NCBI GenBank assembly: GCA_022482815.1
Contig: JAKVOM010000001.1
Coordinates: 1,116,001 to 1,180,000, forward strand
Reading direction: 5' to 3'
DNA length: 64,000 bases
From: Acidaminococcus sp.
Lineage (GTDB): Bacteria; Bacillota; Negativicutes; Acidaminococcales; Acidaminococcaceae
Under the pieces are notes generated by a model that had not been told where the DNA came from, did no database searches, and worked only from the letters and a program-made list of their open reading frames with translations. The translations under genes and the position numbers were made by a program. Positions 1 to 8,449 of this stretch are shown piece after piece; position 1 is the stretch's first letter, and each line of letters starts with the position of its first letter.

Positions 1-1
1 C

Positions 2-115
2 TGTTCGGGGAAACATACCTGCATCGGACCTTCCCGCTGCCAGAAAATGGACTGTGTGGACTGCATCAGCACCGATATGGTGAAGAAAGAACTTAAAGAG
101 GTTATGGAGCTGTAA
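2..115 (+). CDS. C-terminal end of a glycosyltransferase family 9 (heptosyltransferase-like) protein, partial
   Basis: The window opens inside a reading frame of 37 codons that ends with TAA one base before the next ATG. The residues are rich in cysteine (positions 1, 7, 13, 18 and 21 of the fragment) and end in a C-x-x-C-I-S-x-D-M-V pattern. GT9 heptosyltransferases often close with a similar Cys-rich stretch and a 'C-M-x-x-I-x-x-x-x-V' helix. Such enzymes add sugars to the lipopolysaccharide core at the inner membrane. The next gene is a GT8 enzyme one base downstream, which fits an LPS-core operon. Only the tail is visible, so the family call is tentative. Confidence 0.5.
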   Translation, partial: CSGKHTCIGPSRCQKMDCVDCISTDMVKKELKEVMEL

Positions 116-116
116 C

Positions 117-1121
117 ATGAAAACTTTTGAAAAGGGTTATTTTGTACCCGGACGTTTTCTGAAGGACTGCCGGGATTATGATTTTCGGCAGGATGGTGAC
201 AAACGTTCTGTCCGTCATGTAGCCTATAATATCAACGACGCGTATTTTCAGATTATGGGGGCGTCTCTCGTTTCTGTATTGGAAAACAATAAAGACATGA
301 GTCTCATTTTCCATATTTTTACAGATGGATATTCTGAAGATAATGCCCAAAAGGTATCCGAACTGGCGAAGCGGTATCACTGCTGGTGCCGGCTCTACAC
401 GCTCGATATGGAACCTTTCCAGGATTTTCATGTCAAAGTGGAGCGCTTTTCCCGCATCACTTATGGCCGGACTGTAATGCCGCTTTTGCTGGAAGCTATG
501 ACAGATCGCTTTCTCTATCTGGATGCCGATACCATGGTGGTGCGTTCCCTTGAACCGCTGTGGCAGATGGACCTTGATGGATTCGCCATGGGTGCCGTTT
601 CGGAACGGATGCCGGATGCCAAACGGCGGGGAGACTATCTGAAGCTGAAAAATGGCCGCTACTTTAATGATGGCATTATGATTGTCAATATTCCGGAATG
701 GCAGAGACAGCATATCACGGAAAAAGCTTTTTCCCTTCAGAGAGAACCAAAGACTCGTTTTCTGGGACAAAGTCAGGATGTGCTGAATATTGTTTTTGAC
801 GGTACGAATTATTTTCTGCCTTCCATTTATAACGAATTCGGTGGCGGGGAAGACGACACGGGAGAGGGCGTCATTATTCACTGGACCGGGCGCCGGAAAC
901 CATGGCAGATGGTTCTGGCCGATTTCGATGCCCAGTGGCGTACCTATAACAAATTGTCCCCCTGGGAAACGATTACAAATATCAAGCCGATTGCCAAACC
1001 GGAAAACTATCATGATTTCAAGCAATGGGCTAAATTCCGCAAAAAGGACAGTACTGCGGATTATGTAAAAGGGATGGCCATGTATGCATGGCTGAAAATG
1101 CGATACAAACTTTTCCATTAA
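117..1121 (+). CDS. Glycosyltransferase family 8 (LPS glycosyltransferase-like)
   Basis: This is a 334-residue GT-A fold glycosyltransferase of family GT8, the family of WaaI/WaaJ-type LPS hexosyltransferases. It would transfer a hexose from a nucleotide sugar to a lipopolysaccharide or glycoprotein acceptor in the cytoplasm. The metal-binding DxD motif is at residues 136-138 (DAD in LYLDADTMV), and the family's N-D-G-I-M-I-V-N segment lies at 183-190. An N-terminal AYNINDAYF segment matches the usual nucleotide-binding start. The gene starts one base after the stop of the GT9-like gene and its stop lies 18 bases before the nitrilase start, so the three are probably co-transcribed. The sugar and acceptor cannot be read from the sequence. 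Confidence 0.88.
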   Translation: MKTFEKGYFVPGRFLKDCRDYDFRQDGDKRSVRHVAYNINDAYFQIMGASLVSVLENNKDMSLIFHIFTDGYSEDNAQKVSELAKRYHCWCRLYTLDMEPFQDFHVKVERFSRITYGRTVMPLLLEAMTDRFLYLDADTMVVRSLEPLWQMDLDGFAMGAVSERMPDAKRRGDYLKLKNGRYFNDGIMIVNIPEWQRQHITEKAFSLQREPKTRFLGQSQDVLNIVFDGTNYFLPSIYNEFGGGEDDTGEGVIIHWTGRRKPWQMVLADFDAQWRTYNKLSPWETITNIKPIAKPENYHDFKQWAKFRKKDSTADYVKGMAMYAWLKMRYKLFH

Positions 1122-1138
1122 GGAGAAAGGACACCCCA

Positions 1139-1978
1139 ATGACCAATTACCTTGCAGCAGCTATCCAAATGGATACCCAGTCGGACGTTACGATGAACCT
1201 CAAGGCAGCCGCTTCTCTTATCGGGGAAGCAGCCGCTCACGGTGCTAAGCTTGCCGTACTGCCGGAAACAATGAACTATCTCGGCCGGGATTTTGTCATG
1301 AATGCAGAGCCCGTGCCGGGTGGGACCACTTTTAATACACTGGCAGAACTTGCTGAAAGACATCATATGTGGCTGGTGGGAGGCAGTATTTACGAATGGA
1401 ACCCGGAAGATACGGCCCGCCCTCTGAATACAGCTTTTTTGATTAACCCGGAAGGTCAGTTTGTGGCTAAATACAGTAAACTGCATCCTTTTGATGTAGT
1501 GCTGCCATCCGGAGTGACAAGCCGGGAATCCGATCAGGTACAGCCCGGAAAAAGAATTGTGACGGCTCAGGCAGGCGATAAGGGAACGCTGGGGCTTGCT
1601 GTCTGTTATGATATCCGTTTCGGCGAGATGTTTCGTCTGATGGCACTTCAGGGAGCACAGCTCTTTACGGTTCCTGCCAATTTTACCGAGGGAACCGGAA
1701 GAATGCACTGGGAAGTCCTTTTGCGGGCGCGGGCCATCGAAAACGAGTGCTATGTGATTGCTGCCAACCAGGTGGGAGAGAAGCCCCGTTTTACGGCTTA
1801 CGGACATTCGATGATTATCGACCCCAGAGGGAAGGTTCTTGCAGAAGCTGACGGAAAAACGCCTGGCGTAATTTATGCGCCTATTGATCTTGACTTAGTG
1901 ACCAAGGTACGGCAGGAAACATTTACACTGGACAATCGGCGGGAAGATGTTTATCGTCTGGAAGTTGTAAAATCTTAA
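1139..1978 (+). CDS. Carbon-nitrogen hydrolase (nitrilase superfamily, Nit2/omega-amidase-like)
   Basis: This 279-residue protein carries the nitrilase-superfamily catalytic triad: Glu43 (in LPETMNYLG), Lys114 (in YSKLHPFDV) and Cys156 (in AVCYDIRF). Its length and the C-Y-D-I-R-F motif resemble Nit2/omega-amidase enzymes, which hydrolyse alpha-ketoglutaramate, deaminated glutathione or similar amides. Which substrate is used here is not shown. I chose the ATG at 1139 because an AAGGAGAAAGG ribosome-binding site ends about 8 bases before it; an upstream in-frame ATG at 1088 would overlap the GT8 gene. It is probably the last gene of the short envelope operon, and the first copy of the dispersed element begins two bases after its stop. 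Confidence 0.9.
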   Translation: MTNYLAAAIQMDTQSDVTMNLKAAASLIGEAAAHGAKLAVLPETMNYLGRDFVMNAEPVPGGTTFNTLAELAERHHMWLVGGSIYEWNPEDTARPLNTAFLINPEGQFVAKYSKLHPFDVVLPSGVTSRESDQVQPGKRIVTAQAGDKGTLGLAVCYDIRFGEMFRLMALQGAQLFTVPANFTEGTGRMHWEVLLRARAIENECYVIAANQVGEKPRFTAYGHSMIIDPRGKVLAEADGKTPGVIYAPIDLDLVTKVRQETFTLDNRREDVYRLEVVKS

Positions 1979-1980
1979 AT

Positions 1981-2202
1981 ATGGCATTTAGCCTCATCTG
2001 CAGCATCTTGGTAAGACTTTTGAGTCAAATAAAAAAATAAAACCTAAAATTTAGCAGAAAACCTAAATTTTAGGTTTTATTTTTATAAGTTCGTAGAAAA
2101 ATACCCTGGCAATTTTGCTTCCACGGGCGGCTAGCGACTGGCGACTTGCGTAAAAAGGAGCTGTGAAATCATGCACACGCATTATTTCACAGCTCCTTTT
2201 TT
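1981..2202. repeat. Dispersed structured element, copy 1
   Basis: First of three related intergenic elements (others at 8450-8711 and 21657-21923). From left to right it holds a conserved block beginning ATGGCATTTAGCC, an AT-rich stem (2039-2054 pairing with 2063-2078) followed by ATTTTTAT, a conserved block from ATAAGTTCG to TTCCAC, a variable GC-richer block, and a terminal hairpin. In the terminal hairpin 2152-2169 pairs with 2184-2201, and an apical ATGC/GCAT stem with an ACAC loop sits at 2171-2182. The AT-rich stem plus T-tract could terminate the nitrilase transcript, and the terminal hairpin could terminate the opposite-strand gene that ends at 2201. The long conserved blocks between the stems are not needed for termination. 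Confidence 0.85.
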
Positions 2203-3608
2203 AGGGGAAAATCTTCTTCTTCCCATGAAGAGTGAGTGCTTCGTCGGGCGTGAGATTATACTGAGGAGATGTAAGTTGGTAGTTTTCGGAAAGTTCGTCA
2301 TGATGGATTTGGAGAAGACCGGCTATGGTATCGAAGAGAAGATCATTCGTAAAGATTGCCTCTTTGTGCTGGCTGAGAGAAGCAGTAATCTTAGGATAGG
2401 TTTTCGTATATGCAGGGGAGAGGTAGATCCAAAAAGGGATATGAACCATATCTTCATAGAAAGGGCTGGATGTATGGGTATATTTCAGATTTTCACCATG
2501 GTCGGAACAATATATCATGCTCTGCAGATTGAGATAGGATGTACCGTATTCATAGATTTTTTTGAGAAGCGTATCCGTGTAGAATAAGGAACGCCGGTAC
2601 CATTCTTTTTTATGATTTTTTGATAAAGGTGTCCATCCCTGTTCATGGGCAAAACTTGGAGAGACTCTCTTTTTCACCATGGTCGGAACAATATATCATG
2701 CTCTGCAGATTGAGATAGGATGTACCGTATTCATAGATTTTTTTGAGAAGCGTATCCGTGTAGAATAAGGAACGCCGGTACCATTCTTTTTTATGATTTT
2801 TTGATAAAGGTGTCCATCCCTGTTCATGGGCAAAACTTGGAGAGACTCTCTTGTCGTAGCGGAAGTGGCTGCCCATGAGATGAAGGATGATAAAGTTGTT
2901 TTGAGAAGCAGGGACTGATTCTAATAAGGATAGAAGTCCTTCGTCATATCCTCTGGTCCAGATGGCATGGTCGGCCTGTTTGGCAATCACCGTGATGGCT
3001 GAATCAGATACGCTGTTTTGAGACTGCGTAGAAAACCAGTAGGTGGTGTAACCGGCTTTTTTTGCAAGGGTCATGATATCGACTGCGTGACTGATGGGTT
3101 CATGATTATATTGGTTGACACTGGTCAATGCCTGGGTGAGCGCCATTATGGTATTTGGAAAATTTGCATAGGAGTGAGGGAAAAAATAGAACTGACTGTC
3201 TTTTGATTTTGAACGTTCCCACGGAGTTGTGTCGCAATCCATCGAGGTGAAAGCGGACATTTCATCCCGATTGGCACTTTCACCAAGAACCAGGATCACG
3301 GTACCGGGAAGCGTGTGGGGGAGGGCCGCAGTGCCGGAAATCGAGAATTGGGTACCATTTTTATCGATATTTCTTTCCAAATCAACGAAAGCGCGGATTG
3401 CTCCTTGTTTCTGCATAAGATGGAACAATTGATCTAAGGGAAAGACATTCGCTCCAAAATTGAATGTTCCATAACAGATGATGATAAGGGAAATCGGGAG
3501 AAGTCCTTTACGATGATGGTAAAGACATTCTGTGGAACGGGTTCCCTTCTGCAGGGCAGCAGCGAGGCCGATAATGATTCCCAAAGCGATGACCGTAAGG
3601 GTTATCAT
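2201..3608 (-). pseudogene. Broken phosphoethanolamine transferase (sulfatase-fold domain), disrupted by a tandem duplication
   Basis: Read on the minus strand this region encodes the second half of an EptA/CptA-type phosphoethanolamine transferase: the last membrane segment, then the periplasmic alkaline-phosphatase-fold domain. The nucleophile motif V-L-G-E-S and the metal-ligand motif C-S-D-H-G-E are both visible. A perfect 181-base tandem duplication at 2490-2852 shifts the frame, because 181 is not a multiple of 3. The upstream frame therefore stops at 2643, just past DHGE, and the true C-terminus, with its V-H-I-P-F segment, is only readable in another frame (2201-2680). The first part of the protein lies in the overlapping frame 3605-4198. 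The neighbouring intact paralogue at 4529-6331 shows what the complete gene should look like. As assembled, the product is probably inactive. Confidence 0.8.
2490..2852. repeat. Perfect tandem duplication, period 181 bp
   Basis: Bases 2490-2671 are repeated at 2671-2852 with no mismatch that I can find; the period is 181 bases and the units share one T at the junction. Both lie inside the phosphoethanolamine transferase-like gene. Loss of one unit would restore that local reading frame. Confidence 0.93.
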
Positions 3609-4198
3609 TTCAGCGCAAGCGGGAAAGAGGAAAGGTAGTTCCAGGCTTCCTGCGGTGTCGTTGCAATGACGCACAGCAGTGCATATTCATCGATAGTCTG
3701 CCCGTAGGAAAAGAAATAAAAGGCTGAGGCAAGCGACGAAAATAGGTAAAAACATACATAAAGAAAAAGAATTCCCTGTCCCAAGCGCTTTATCAGTGAG
3801 TTTCTTATGACAGAAAGGATGGACAACACACATAATAAAAATGCAAACAAGAATGGGGCAAAGATAAAGTAGTAGCCGCAGTCATCCTGGAAAAAACGTG
3901 GATTTCGGGAAAAAATCCACAGGTAGGGTATTCCCCACATAGCGGTAAGCAAAACGGAAAGTCGGGTACGAGTTCGAAAGGCCTCGGGCGGCAGCGGGGA
4001 CGGTATACTAAAAAACTGGTACAACACCAGGATCACAAAGAGAAAAAGGGCTCCTCTGAAAAGCCGGATAGCGGTCATATGGTGCATGGGCAGAAAGGAT
4101 GACGAAAAGAATAAGGCAAATCCCAGAAATAAAAGCGCATAGACGGCTCCAGTCCGGCAGAGCGCTTTTTTTAGAACAGTTATTGTTGTTTTGGCCAT
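3605..4198 (-). CDS. N-terminal membrane half of the split phosphoethanolamine transferase-like gene
   Basis: This 197-residue frame is strongly hydrophobic, with about four to five predicted membrane segments, and ends in T-T-P-Q-E-A-W-N-Y-L-S-S-F-P-L. The intact neighbour has T-N-P-R-E-A-I-A-F-L at the equivalent place inside its membrane domain, so this looks like the first half of the same kind of protein. Its TGA stop overlaps the ATG of the downstream frame (ATGA at 3605-3608). That could be a start-stop coupling after gene fission or simply a frameshift; I see no ribosome-binding site for the second ATG. The start at 4198 was chosen because a G-run precedes it and the first membrane helix follows directly. 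The frame is open back to an ATG at 4336, so a longer N-terminus is possible. Confidence 0.55.
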   Translation of the reverse strand: MAKTTITVLKKALCRTGAVYALLFLGFALFFSSSFLPMHHMTAIRLFRGALFLFVILVLYQFFSIPSPLPPEAFRTRTRLSVLLTAMWGIPYLWIFSRNPRFFQDDCGYYFIFAPFLFAFLLCVLSILSVIRNSLIKRLGQGILFLYVCFYLFSSLASAFYFFSYGQTIDEYALLCVIATTPQEAWNYLSSFPLALK

Positions 4199-4528
4199 TA
4201 TATTTTCCCCCATTGGGATGAGTGGGACATAAAAATGCCCTCCTACCGGGGTTTCCAGCAAAGAGGACACACGAATACCGTATCTTTGCTCCAGCGGTCC
4301 TGCAAAAGTTTTGCTTTTCTCATCCACTAAAATCATTAATTATTATAATCCTTTTTATTATGACACAACTAGTACAGGAAAGACAAAAATGATTCGGCTG
4401 GATAAATCTTTCTTTTCATCTGGAAATTCGTAGAAACAATTTGACGTACAGTTTTACAAAATTTTGCAAGAGTTAAAAGAAAAGCGCTGTGAAGAAATAA
4501 CTGACAGAATTTCTTCACAACGCTCCTT
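4199..4528. other. Intergenic stretch between the two phosphoethanolamine transferase loci
   Basis: About 330 bases. The right end holds the terminator of the downstream-reading intact transferase gene (4484-4523). The left part could encode up to 46 extra N-terminal residues of the split gene, if the ATG at 4336 is used. No other gene or RNA is apparent. Confidence 0.6.
4484..4523 (-). terminator. Intrinsic terminator after the intact phosphoethanolamine transferase gene
   Basis: Bases 4484-4498 (GCGCTGTGAAGAAAT) pair with 4509-4523 with a single G-T wobble. On the minus strand the stem is followed by TTTTCTTTT. It begins a few bases after the stop of the gene at 4529. Confidence 0.8.
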
Positions 4529-6331
4529 TTATTTTCCTGATCCCTGGTCGGGATCATCTTCTAACGTCTTTTGACCGTGCTGCGTAAGGAGATTTTGACG
4601 GGTCATGTGGTAATCAGGGGAGAAAATACTGTAGGCTGATGATGTAAAAGGTGCATTTTGGATACCCAGAAGATCTATCATAGCATCATAAAGTAAATCG
4701 TTTGTCCATGGAGATGCGACATGACTTTTTGCAGTTTCGTAAAGTACCGGACGGCTTGCGGCATTAGACGGGGGCAGATAAATCATAAGGGGGATGTGAA
4801 CCATTTGGTAGGTAAATTTGTCCGGCTGATGAGTACGCCCATCTTCCGGATGTTCTCCGTGATCCGGCATATAGATGAATCCTTTGAAATTTGGATACCG
4901 GCTTGTTTTTTCAAAAACACTCTTCAGTACCGAATCGACGTAGAGTATTGAATTGTCATAACCGTCGAGGCGGCGCCCCTTTCCTTTAAATACTTCAAAA
5001 TTTTTCGGATAGCGGTCCGCATATTTTCCATGGTTTCCCATGATATGGAGGACAATCAGTGTGGGTGTATCCGGTATAGAATCAGGTAAATAGGAAACAA
5101 GGTCTTTATCGGGATAATTCGCTTCTGTCGGAGAGGAGGACCTGCCGTTCAGCCAGATTTGGTGGTCAGCCGTAGAGGCCATTTCAGATACCGGAGTTTC
5201 AGCTACACTGAAACGGGCCTGATTGCTGAGCCAATATGTTTCATAGCCGGCTGCTTTAGCGATTTCGATGATGGAATAGGCATCTTCAAGATTGACGTCA
5301 TTGTATTGATTTTTGCCGCTGAGGGCATAAGTGAGGGCTGGGACGGTCTGACAATAATTGGCGTACGCTTTTTTGAATAAGGTCGTACCCGGGACCTCTT
5401 TCATCCGGTCCATCCAAGGCGTATTTTCTCTTTCATAGCCATAGGCGTGCATATGATCACGGGAAGCAGATTCACCGATGATAAGCACATAGGTTCCTTT
5501 TGCTTCCGGCAGAATGGTGAGATCAGTTAAATTCCGGAGCCTGTCGAGACGCTCCTTCTGATGCTTACGATAGCTTTTGTACGAATTCAGCGAGCGACGG
5601 GTGCTGACTATTGTATTAGCAAGATAATAGGTATGGAGTCTTGGTACGGAAGATTTGATATTTAGTATGAGAAGTGCACCTGTAACGACAATAGGAAGCC
5701 ATTTCTGGACCGAAGCATTTTGCAGCATCTTGTGGGAAATCTTAACTTCCAGAAACAGAAAAAGAAAAAGAGCAAAAATGGCAACAGCCCAGCGTGAGAG
5801 CGGCTGGTCTTCGAGAAAAGCAATGGCTTCCCTGGGGTTTGTCTGAAATACGGCGAGAACCAGGTCGGAAGATAACGCGTTTCCGCCGCTGATAAAACCG
5901 TACCCCAGGCCGAGAAGCGGAATACCTGCCGTGATGATCATGCCGGCATAAAAAAGAAAAAGAAATACGCCATGCGTAAATTTATGCTTTAAAGAGACAG
6001 CAGCAGTGCCTAGAAGTGCAGACAGACTGAAGAGACTCGTTCCCAGTTCAATGGCTTCACTGGCCGCCAAACCGTTATTACTAAAATCTCGGAGCAGATA
6101 TACAGAAAGCAGATACAATATCAAAATGATAATAAAGTGAATCAGATAGGTTTTATGATATTTCCATAGCGCCCACGTGACTGAAAAAGCAAGGGCACCA
6201 TACAGCAAAATTTCATTAAAAAGCCGCTGTTCCAGCTGACCAGTCAGGCGGAACCCGAAAGCAATCCCCATGTGACAAAACAGGGCAGCGATAAAGAAGA
6301 TGAGAGAACGATGGTTGATAGAGTGATTCAT
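4529..6331 (-). CDS. Phosphoethanolamine transferase (EptA/CptA-type, sulfatase superfamily)
   Basis: This intact 600-residue inner-membrane protein has about five to six hydrophobic segments in residues 8-220, then a periplasmic alkaline-phosphatase-fold domain from about 275. The nucleophile is probably Ser288 in I-I-G-E-S-A-S-R-D; many EptA enzymes have Thr there. Metal-binding motifs are H-I-M-G-N-H-G at 429-435 and P-D-H-G-E at 489-493. Enzymes of this type move phosphoethanolamine from phosphatidylethanolamine to lipid A or core sugars, and this often lowers sensitivity to cationic peptides. It lies next to a broken paralogue and a sugar epimerase, in keeping with an envelope-modification region. 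The start ATG at 6331 directly precedes the first hydrophobic segment. Confidence 0.88.
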   Translation of the reverse strand: MNHSINHRSLIFFIAALFCHMGIAFGFRLTGQLEQRLFNEILLYGALAFSVTWALWKYHKTYLIHFIIILILYLLSVYLLRDFSNNGLAASEAIELGTSLFSLSALLGTAAVSLKHKFTHGVFLFLFYAGMIITAGIPLLGLGYGFISGGNALSSDLVLAVFQTNPREAIAFLEDQPLSRWAVAIFALFLFLFLEVKISHKMLQNASVQKWLPIVVTGALLILNIKSSVPRLHTYYLANTIVSTRRSLNSYKSYRKHQKERLDRLRNLTDLTILPEAKGTYVLIIGESASRDHMHAYGYERENTPWMDRMKEVPGTTLFKKAYANYCQTVPALTYALSGKNQYNDVNLEDAYSIIEIAKAAGYETYWLSNQARFSVAETPVSEMASTADHQIWLNGRSSSPTEANYPDKDLVSYLPDSIPDTPTLIVLHIMGNHGKYADRYPKNFEVFKGKGRRLDGYDNSILYVDSVLKSVFEKTSRYPNFKGFIYMPDHGEHPEDGRTHQPDKFTYQMVHIPLMIYLPPSNAASRPVLYETAKSHVASPWTNDLLYDAMIDLLGIQNAPFTSSAYSIFSPDYHMTRQNLLTQHGQKTLEDDPDQGSGK

Positions 6332-6523
6332 GACAAAACGGTAATCCTTTCTTAAATAGAGAATGAATAGATCTAGGTAATGGACTGTAAACCTTTTTAT
6401 TCTAAATTATACTGAGTGCAAAAACAAATTATCTGTACTCATTATCTCTCAAAAAATGAAGATGGGTAGGGGCAGTCCTTTCGAGGTTTGCTCGCAGCCA
6501 ATGAATTTTTTATAGTTCAGTGT

Positions 6524-6529
6524 TATAAT
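6524..6529 (+). promoter_or_regulatory. -10 box (TATAAT) upstream of the epimerase gene
   Basis: A perfect TATAAT overlaps the in-frame ATG at 6528, which argues that this ATG is not the translation start. No clear -35 box is seen. The rest of the 6332-6593 gap is AT-rich and otherwise featureless. Confidence 0.5.
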
Positions 6530-6593
6530 GAAACGAGACTGCTCAGTCAGTCTTATGAATATTCACAGTCAGAGTGAAAAGGAGTGTGTCATT

Positions 6594-7589
6594 TTGGAAG
6601 CTCTCGACCAGAAAAAGATTTTGATCACCGGTGCGGCCGGTTTTATCGGGTATCATCTCTCAAAACGGGTTTTGGCTCATGGCGGCAGGGTTCATGGCCT
6701 GGATAATATGAACGCCTATTATGATGTGCAGCTCAAAAAGGATCGTTTGAAGCAATTGGAAACGTATCCCGGGTTCTCCTTTACGGAAGGCGACTTGAGC
6801 CATAAGGAAACCGTAGATGAGATTTTTAAGACCTTCCAGCCGGATATCGTGGTGAATTTGGCCGCTCAGGCAGGGGTACGTTACAGCATTGATCATCCGA
6901 GAGAATACATTGACTCCAATATCATTGGCTTTTTCAACATTCTGGAGGCTTGCCGGTATGCCAAACCGGAACATCTGATTTTTGCTTCCAGTTCCTCGGT
7001 TTACGGCAATCAGCAAAAGACACCGTTTTCCACGACAGATCCGGTGGACCATCCGATCAGCCTCTATGCAGCTACCAAAAAGTCCGATGAACTGATGGCT
7101 TATACATACAGTCATTTGTATGGAATTCCGGCTACGGGACTGCGTTTCTTTACGGTTTATGGTCCGTTTGGACGTCCTGATATGGCGTATTTTAAATTTG
7201 CTAATAAAATCATGAAGGATGAGCCCATTACGATTTACAACCATGGGGATATGTACCGTGATTTCACTTTTGTAGATGATATCGTAACCGGTGTTGAGAA
7301 TATGCTGCTCCATCCTCCGGTAAACGGCTTTGGGGGAGATCCGTATAAGATTTATAACATTGGTAATAATAAACCTGTGAAGCTCATGACCTTTATTGAG
7401 ACTTTGGAAAAGGTACTGGGCAGGACAGCAAAGAAGGAATATCTTCCGATGCAGCCCGGCGATGTGTATCAGACGTATGCCGATGTGACGGATTTGGAAA
7501 AAGATTTTGGTTTCAAACCGGCTACGACCATTGAACAGGGCCTCAAGAAGTTTGCCCAGTGGTATAAGGCTTATTACGGGATTGAATAA
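6594..7589 (+). CDS. NAD-dependent nucleotide-sugar epimerase (UDP-glucuronate 4-epimerase-like)
   Basis: This short-chain (extended SDR) enzyme of 331 residues has the NAD motif GAAGFIG at 13-19, a Ser-Ser-Ser-Val-Tyr segment near 134-137 and the catalytic Y-x-x-x-K at Tyr158/Lys162. The M-N-A-Y-Y-D segment and the L-R-F-F-T-V-Y-G-P-x-G-R-P-D-M-A sequence are characteristic of UDP-glucuronate 4-epimerases, which make UDP-galacturonate for surface polysaccharides. I take the start as TTG at 6594, because GGAG sits 9 bases upstream and a -10 box overlaps the only upstream ATG. The gene has its own promoter and terminator and so is probably monocistronic. Confidence 0.87.
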   Translation: MEALDQKKILITGAAGFIGYHLSKRVLAHGGRVHGLDNMNAYYDVQLKKDRLKQLETYPGFSFTEGDLSHKETVDEIFKTFQPDIVVNLAAQAGVRYSIDHPREYIDSNIIGFFNILEACRYAKPEHLIFASSSSVYGNQQKTPFSTTDPVDHPISLYAATKKSDELMAYTYSHLYGIPATGLRFFTVYGPFGRPDMAYFKFANKIMKDEPITIYNHGDMYRDFTFVDDIVTGVENMLLHPPVNGFGGDPYKIYNIGNNKPVKLMTFIETLEKVLGRTAKKEYLPMQPGDVYQTYADVTDLEKDFGFKPATTIEQGLKKFAQWYKAYYGIE

Positions 7590-7598
7590 AATCAACAA

Positions 7599-7644
7599 AA
7601 AATAGTCCGCTGGCTTTCATCGAAGAGGCACAGCGGGCTATTTT
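7599..7644. terminator. Bidirectional terminator between convergent genes
   Basis: AAATAGTCCGCTG pairs with CAGCGGGCTATTT, with A- and T-rich flanks on both sides. It serves both the epimerase gene (plus) and the membrane-protein gene (minus). Confidence 0.8.
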
Positions 7645-7645
7645 A

Positions 7646-8293
7646 TTACAGAGGGGAATACTCTGCAGTTTTGATATAAACTGTGGAAGTGAGCGCTTTG
7701 TACAGTTTGGAAAAATAAAGCAAACTGAGATAAATGAAGAGCTCAGCAAATTCTTCAATCGTTTCATCCGCGAAACTGTGCAGTAAAAGACCTTTGTCTC
7801 CTAACAGGGTCAGGACAGCTGCAAGAATGACAAGTACCATTACGCGGCGGCTCTGCTTTACGCATTGGAGAGCAGTATGCCAGCATACAGATTTTACGAG
7901 GAGCAAGATATCCATGCACATGTATAGACCAATGCATCTGTGGATGAACCGGTAATGGGGAATCGATTTCATACTCCAGAAAACAGGCCCCCTTTTCGTA
8001 ATTTCCTTCAGAAGGAAAACTCTTCCCCAGCTGATTTCCCGGCCAAAAAGGAGCAGAAAAAATCCGGCAAGAAATAGCCATATTTTATTGCGCGAAACGG
8101 AAGAAGATCGGAAGTATGTATTAAGGTTCCAAAATACACCGAAAAGAAGCACCATATTTTGCGTCATTTCAATGGGACCATTCTCCCAGGCAATGCGTTC
8201 AGGAAGAATAAAGCTCAAGGGGAGAAACACGCAAAAATAAATAAGTGCCGCTTTTGGCCAGACGGTAACGAGGTCTTTGTCTTGTAAGGTCAT
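7646..8293 (-). CDS. Uncharacterised multi-pass membrane protein
   Basis: This protein of 215 residues has about five to six hydrophobic segments. A F-G-R-E-I-S-W-G-R-V-F motif sits between two segments; it resembles the E-E-I-S-W-G-Q-R motif seen in some poorly studied bacterial membrane proteins, but I cannot name a family with confidence. I chose the ATG at 8293, which follows an AAAGAAG sequence at suitable spacing; the frame is open to 8347. It converges on the epimerase gene across a shared terminator. No function is proposed. Confidence 0.65.
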   Translation of the reverse strand: MTLQDKDLVTVWPKAALIYFCVFLPLSFILPERIAWENGPIEMTQNMVLLFGVFWNLNTYFRSSSVSRNKIWLFLAGFFLLLFGREISWGRVFLLKEITKRGPVFWSMKSIPHYRFIHRCIGLYMCMDILLLVKSVCWHTALQCVKQSRRVMVLVILAAVLTLLGDKGLLLHSFADETIEEFAELFIYLSLLYFSKLYKALTSTVYIKTAEYSPL

Positions 8294-8449
8294 CCTTTTC
8301 ACTTCTTTACCATAATTGAATTTAGTAGAATATTTTCTCATTAACAAATTTAAGACTCGCTAGTCACACATAATAACGTACATCAATTTATAAAAAATTT
8401 CAAGAAAGTTTAAAATTTGTTTACAATTTGCTGCTTAATAAAGGAGCAT

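Noticed and set aside
1981-2040. A short frame in all three copies of the dispersed element (M-A/P-F-S-x-x-C-S...Q-I-K, 19-26 codons) that looks like a small hydrophobic peptide, as in type I toxins
   Set aside because: None of the three copies has a ribosome-binding site before the ATG, and the frame ends at different places, so translation is not supported.
2171-2587. Plus-strand frame of 138 codons opposite the broken transferase-like gene
   Set aside because: Its start lies in the terminal hairpin of the dispersed element and it is antisense to clear homologous protein sequence.
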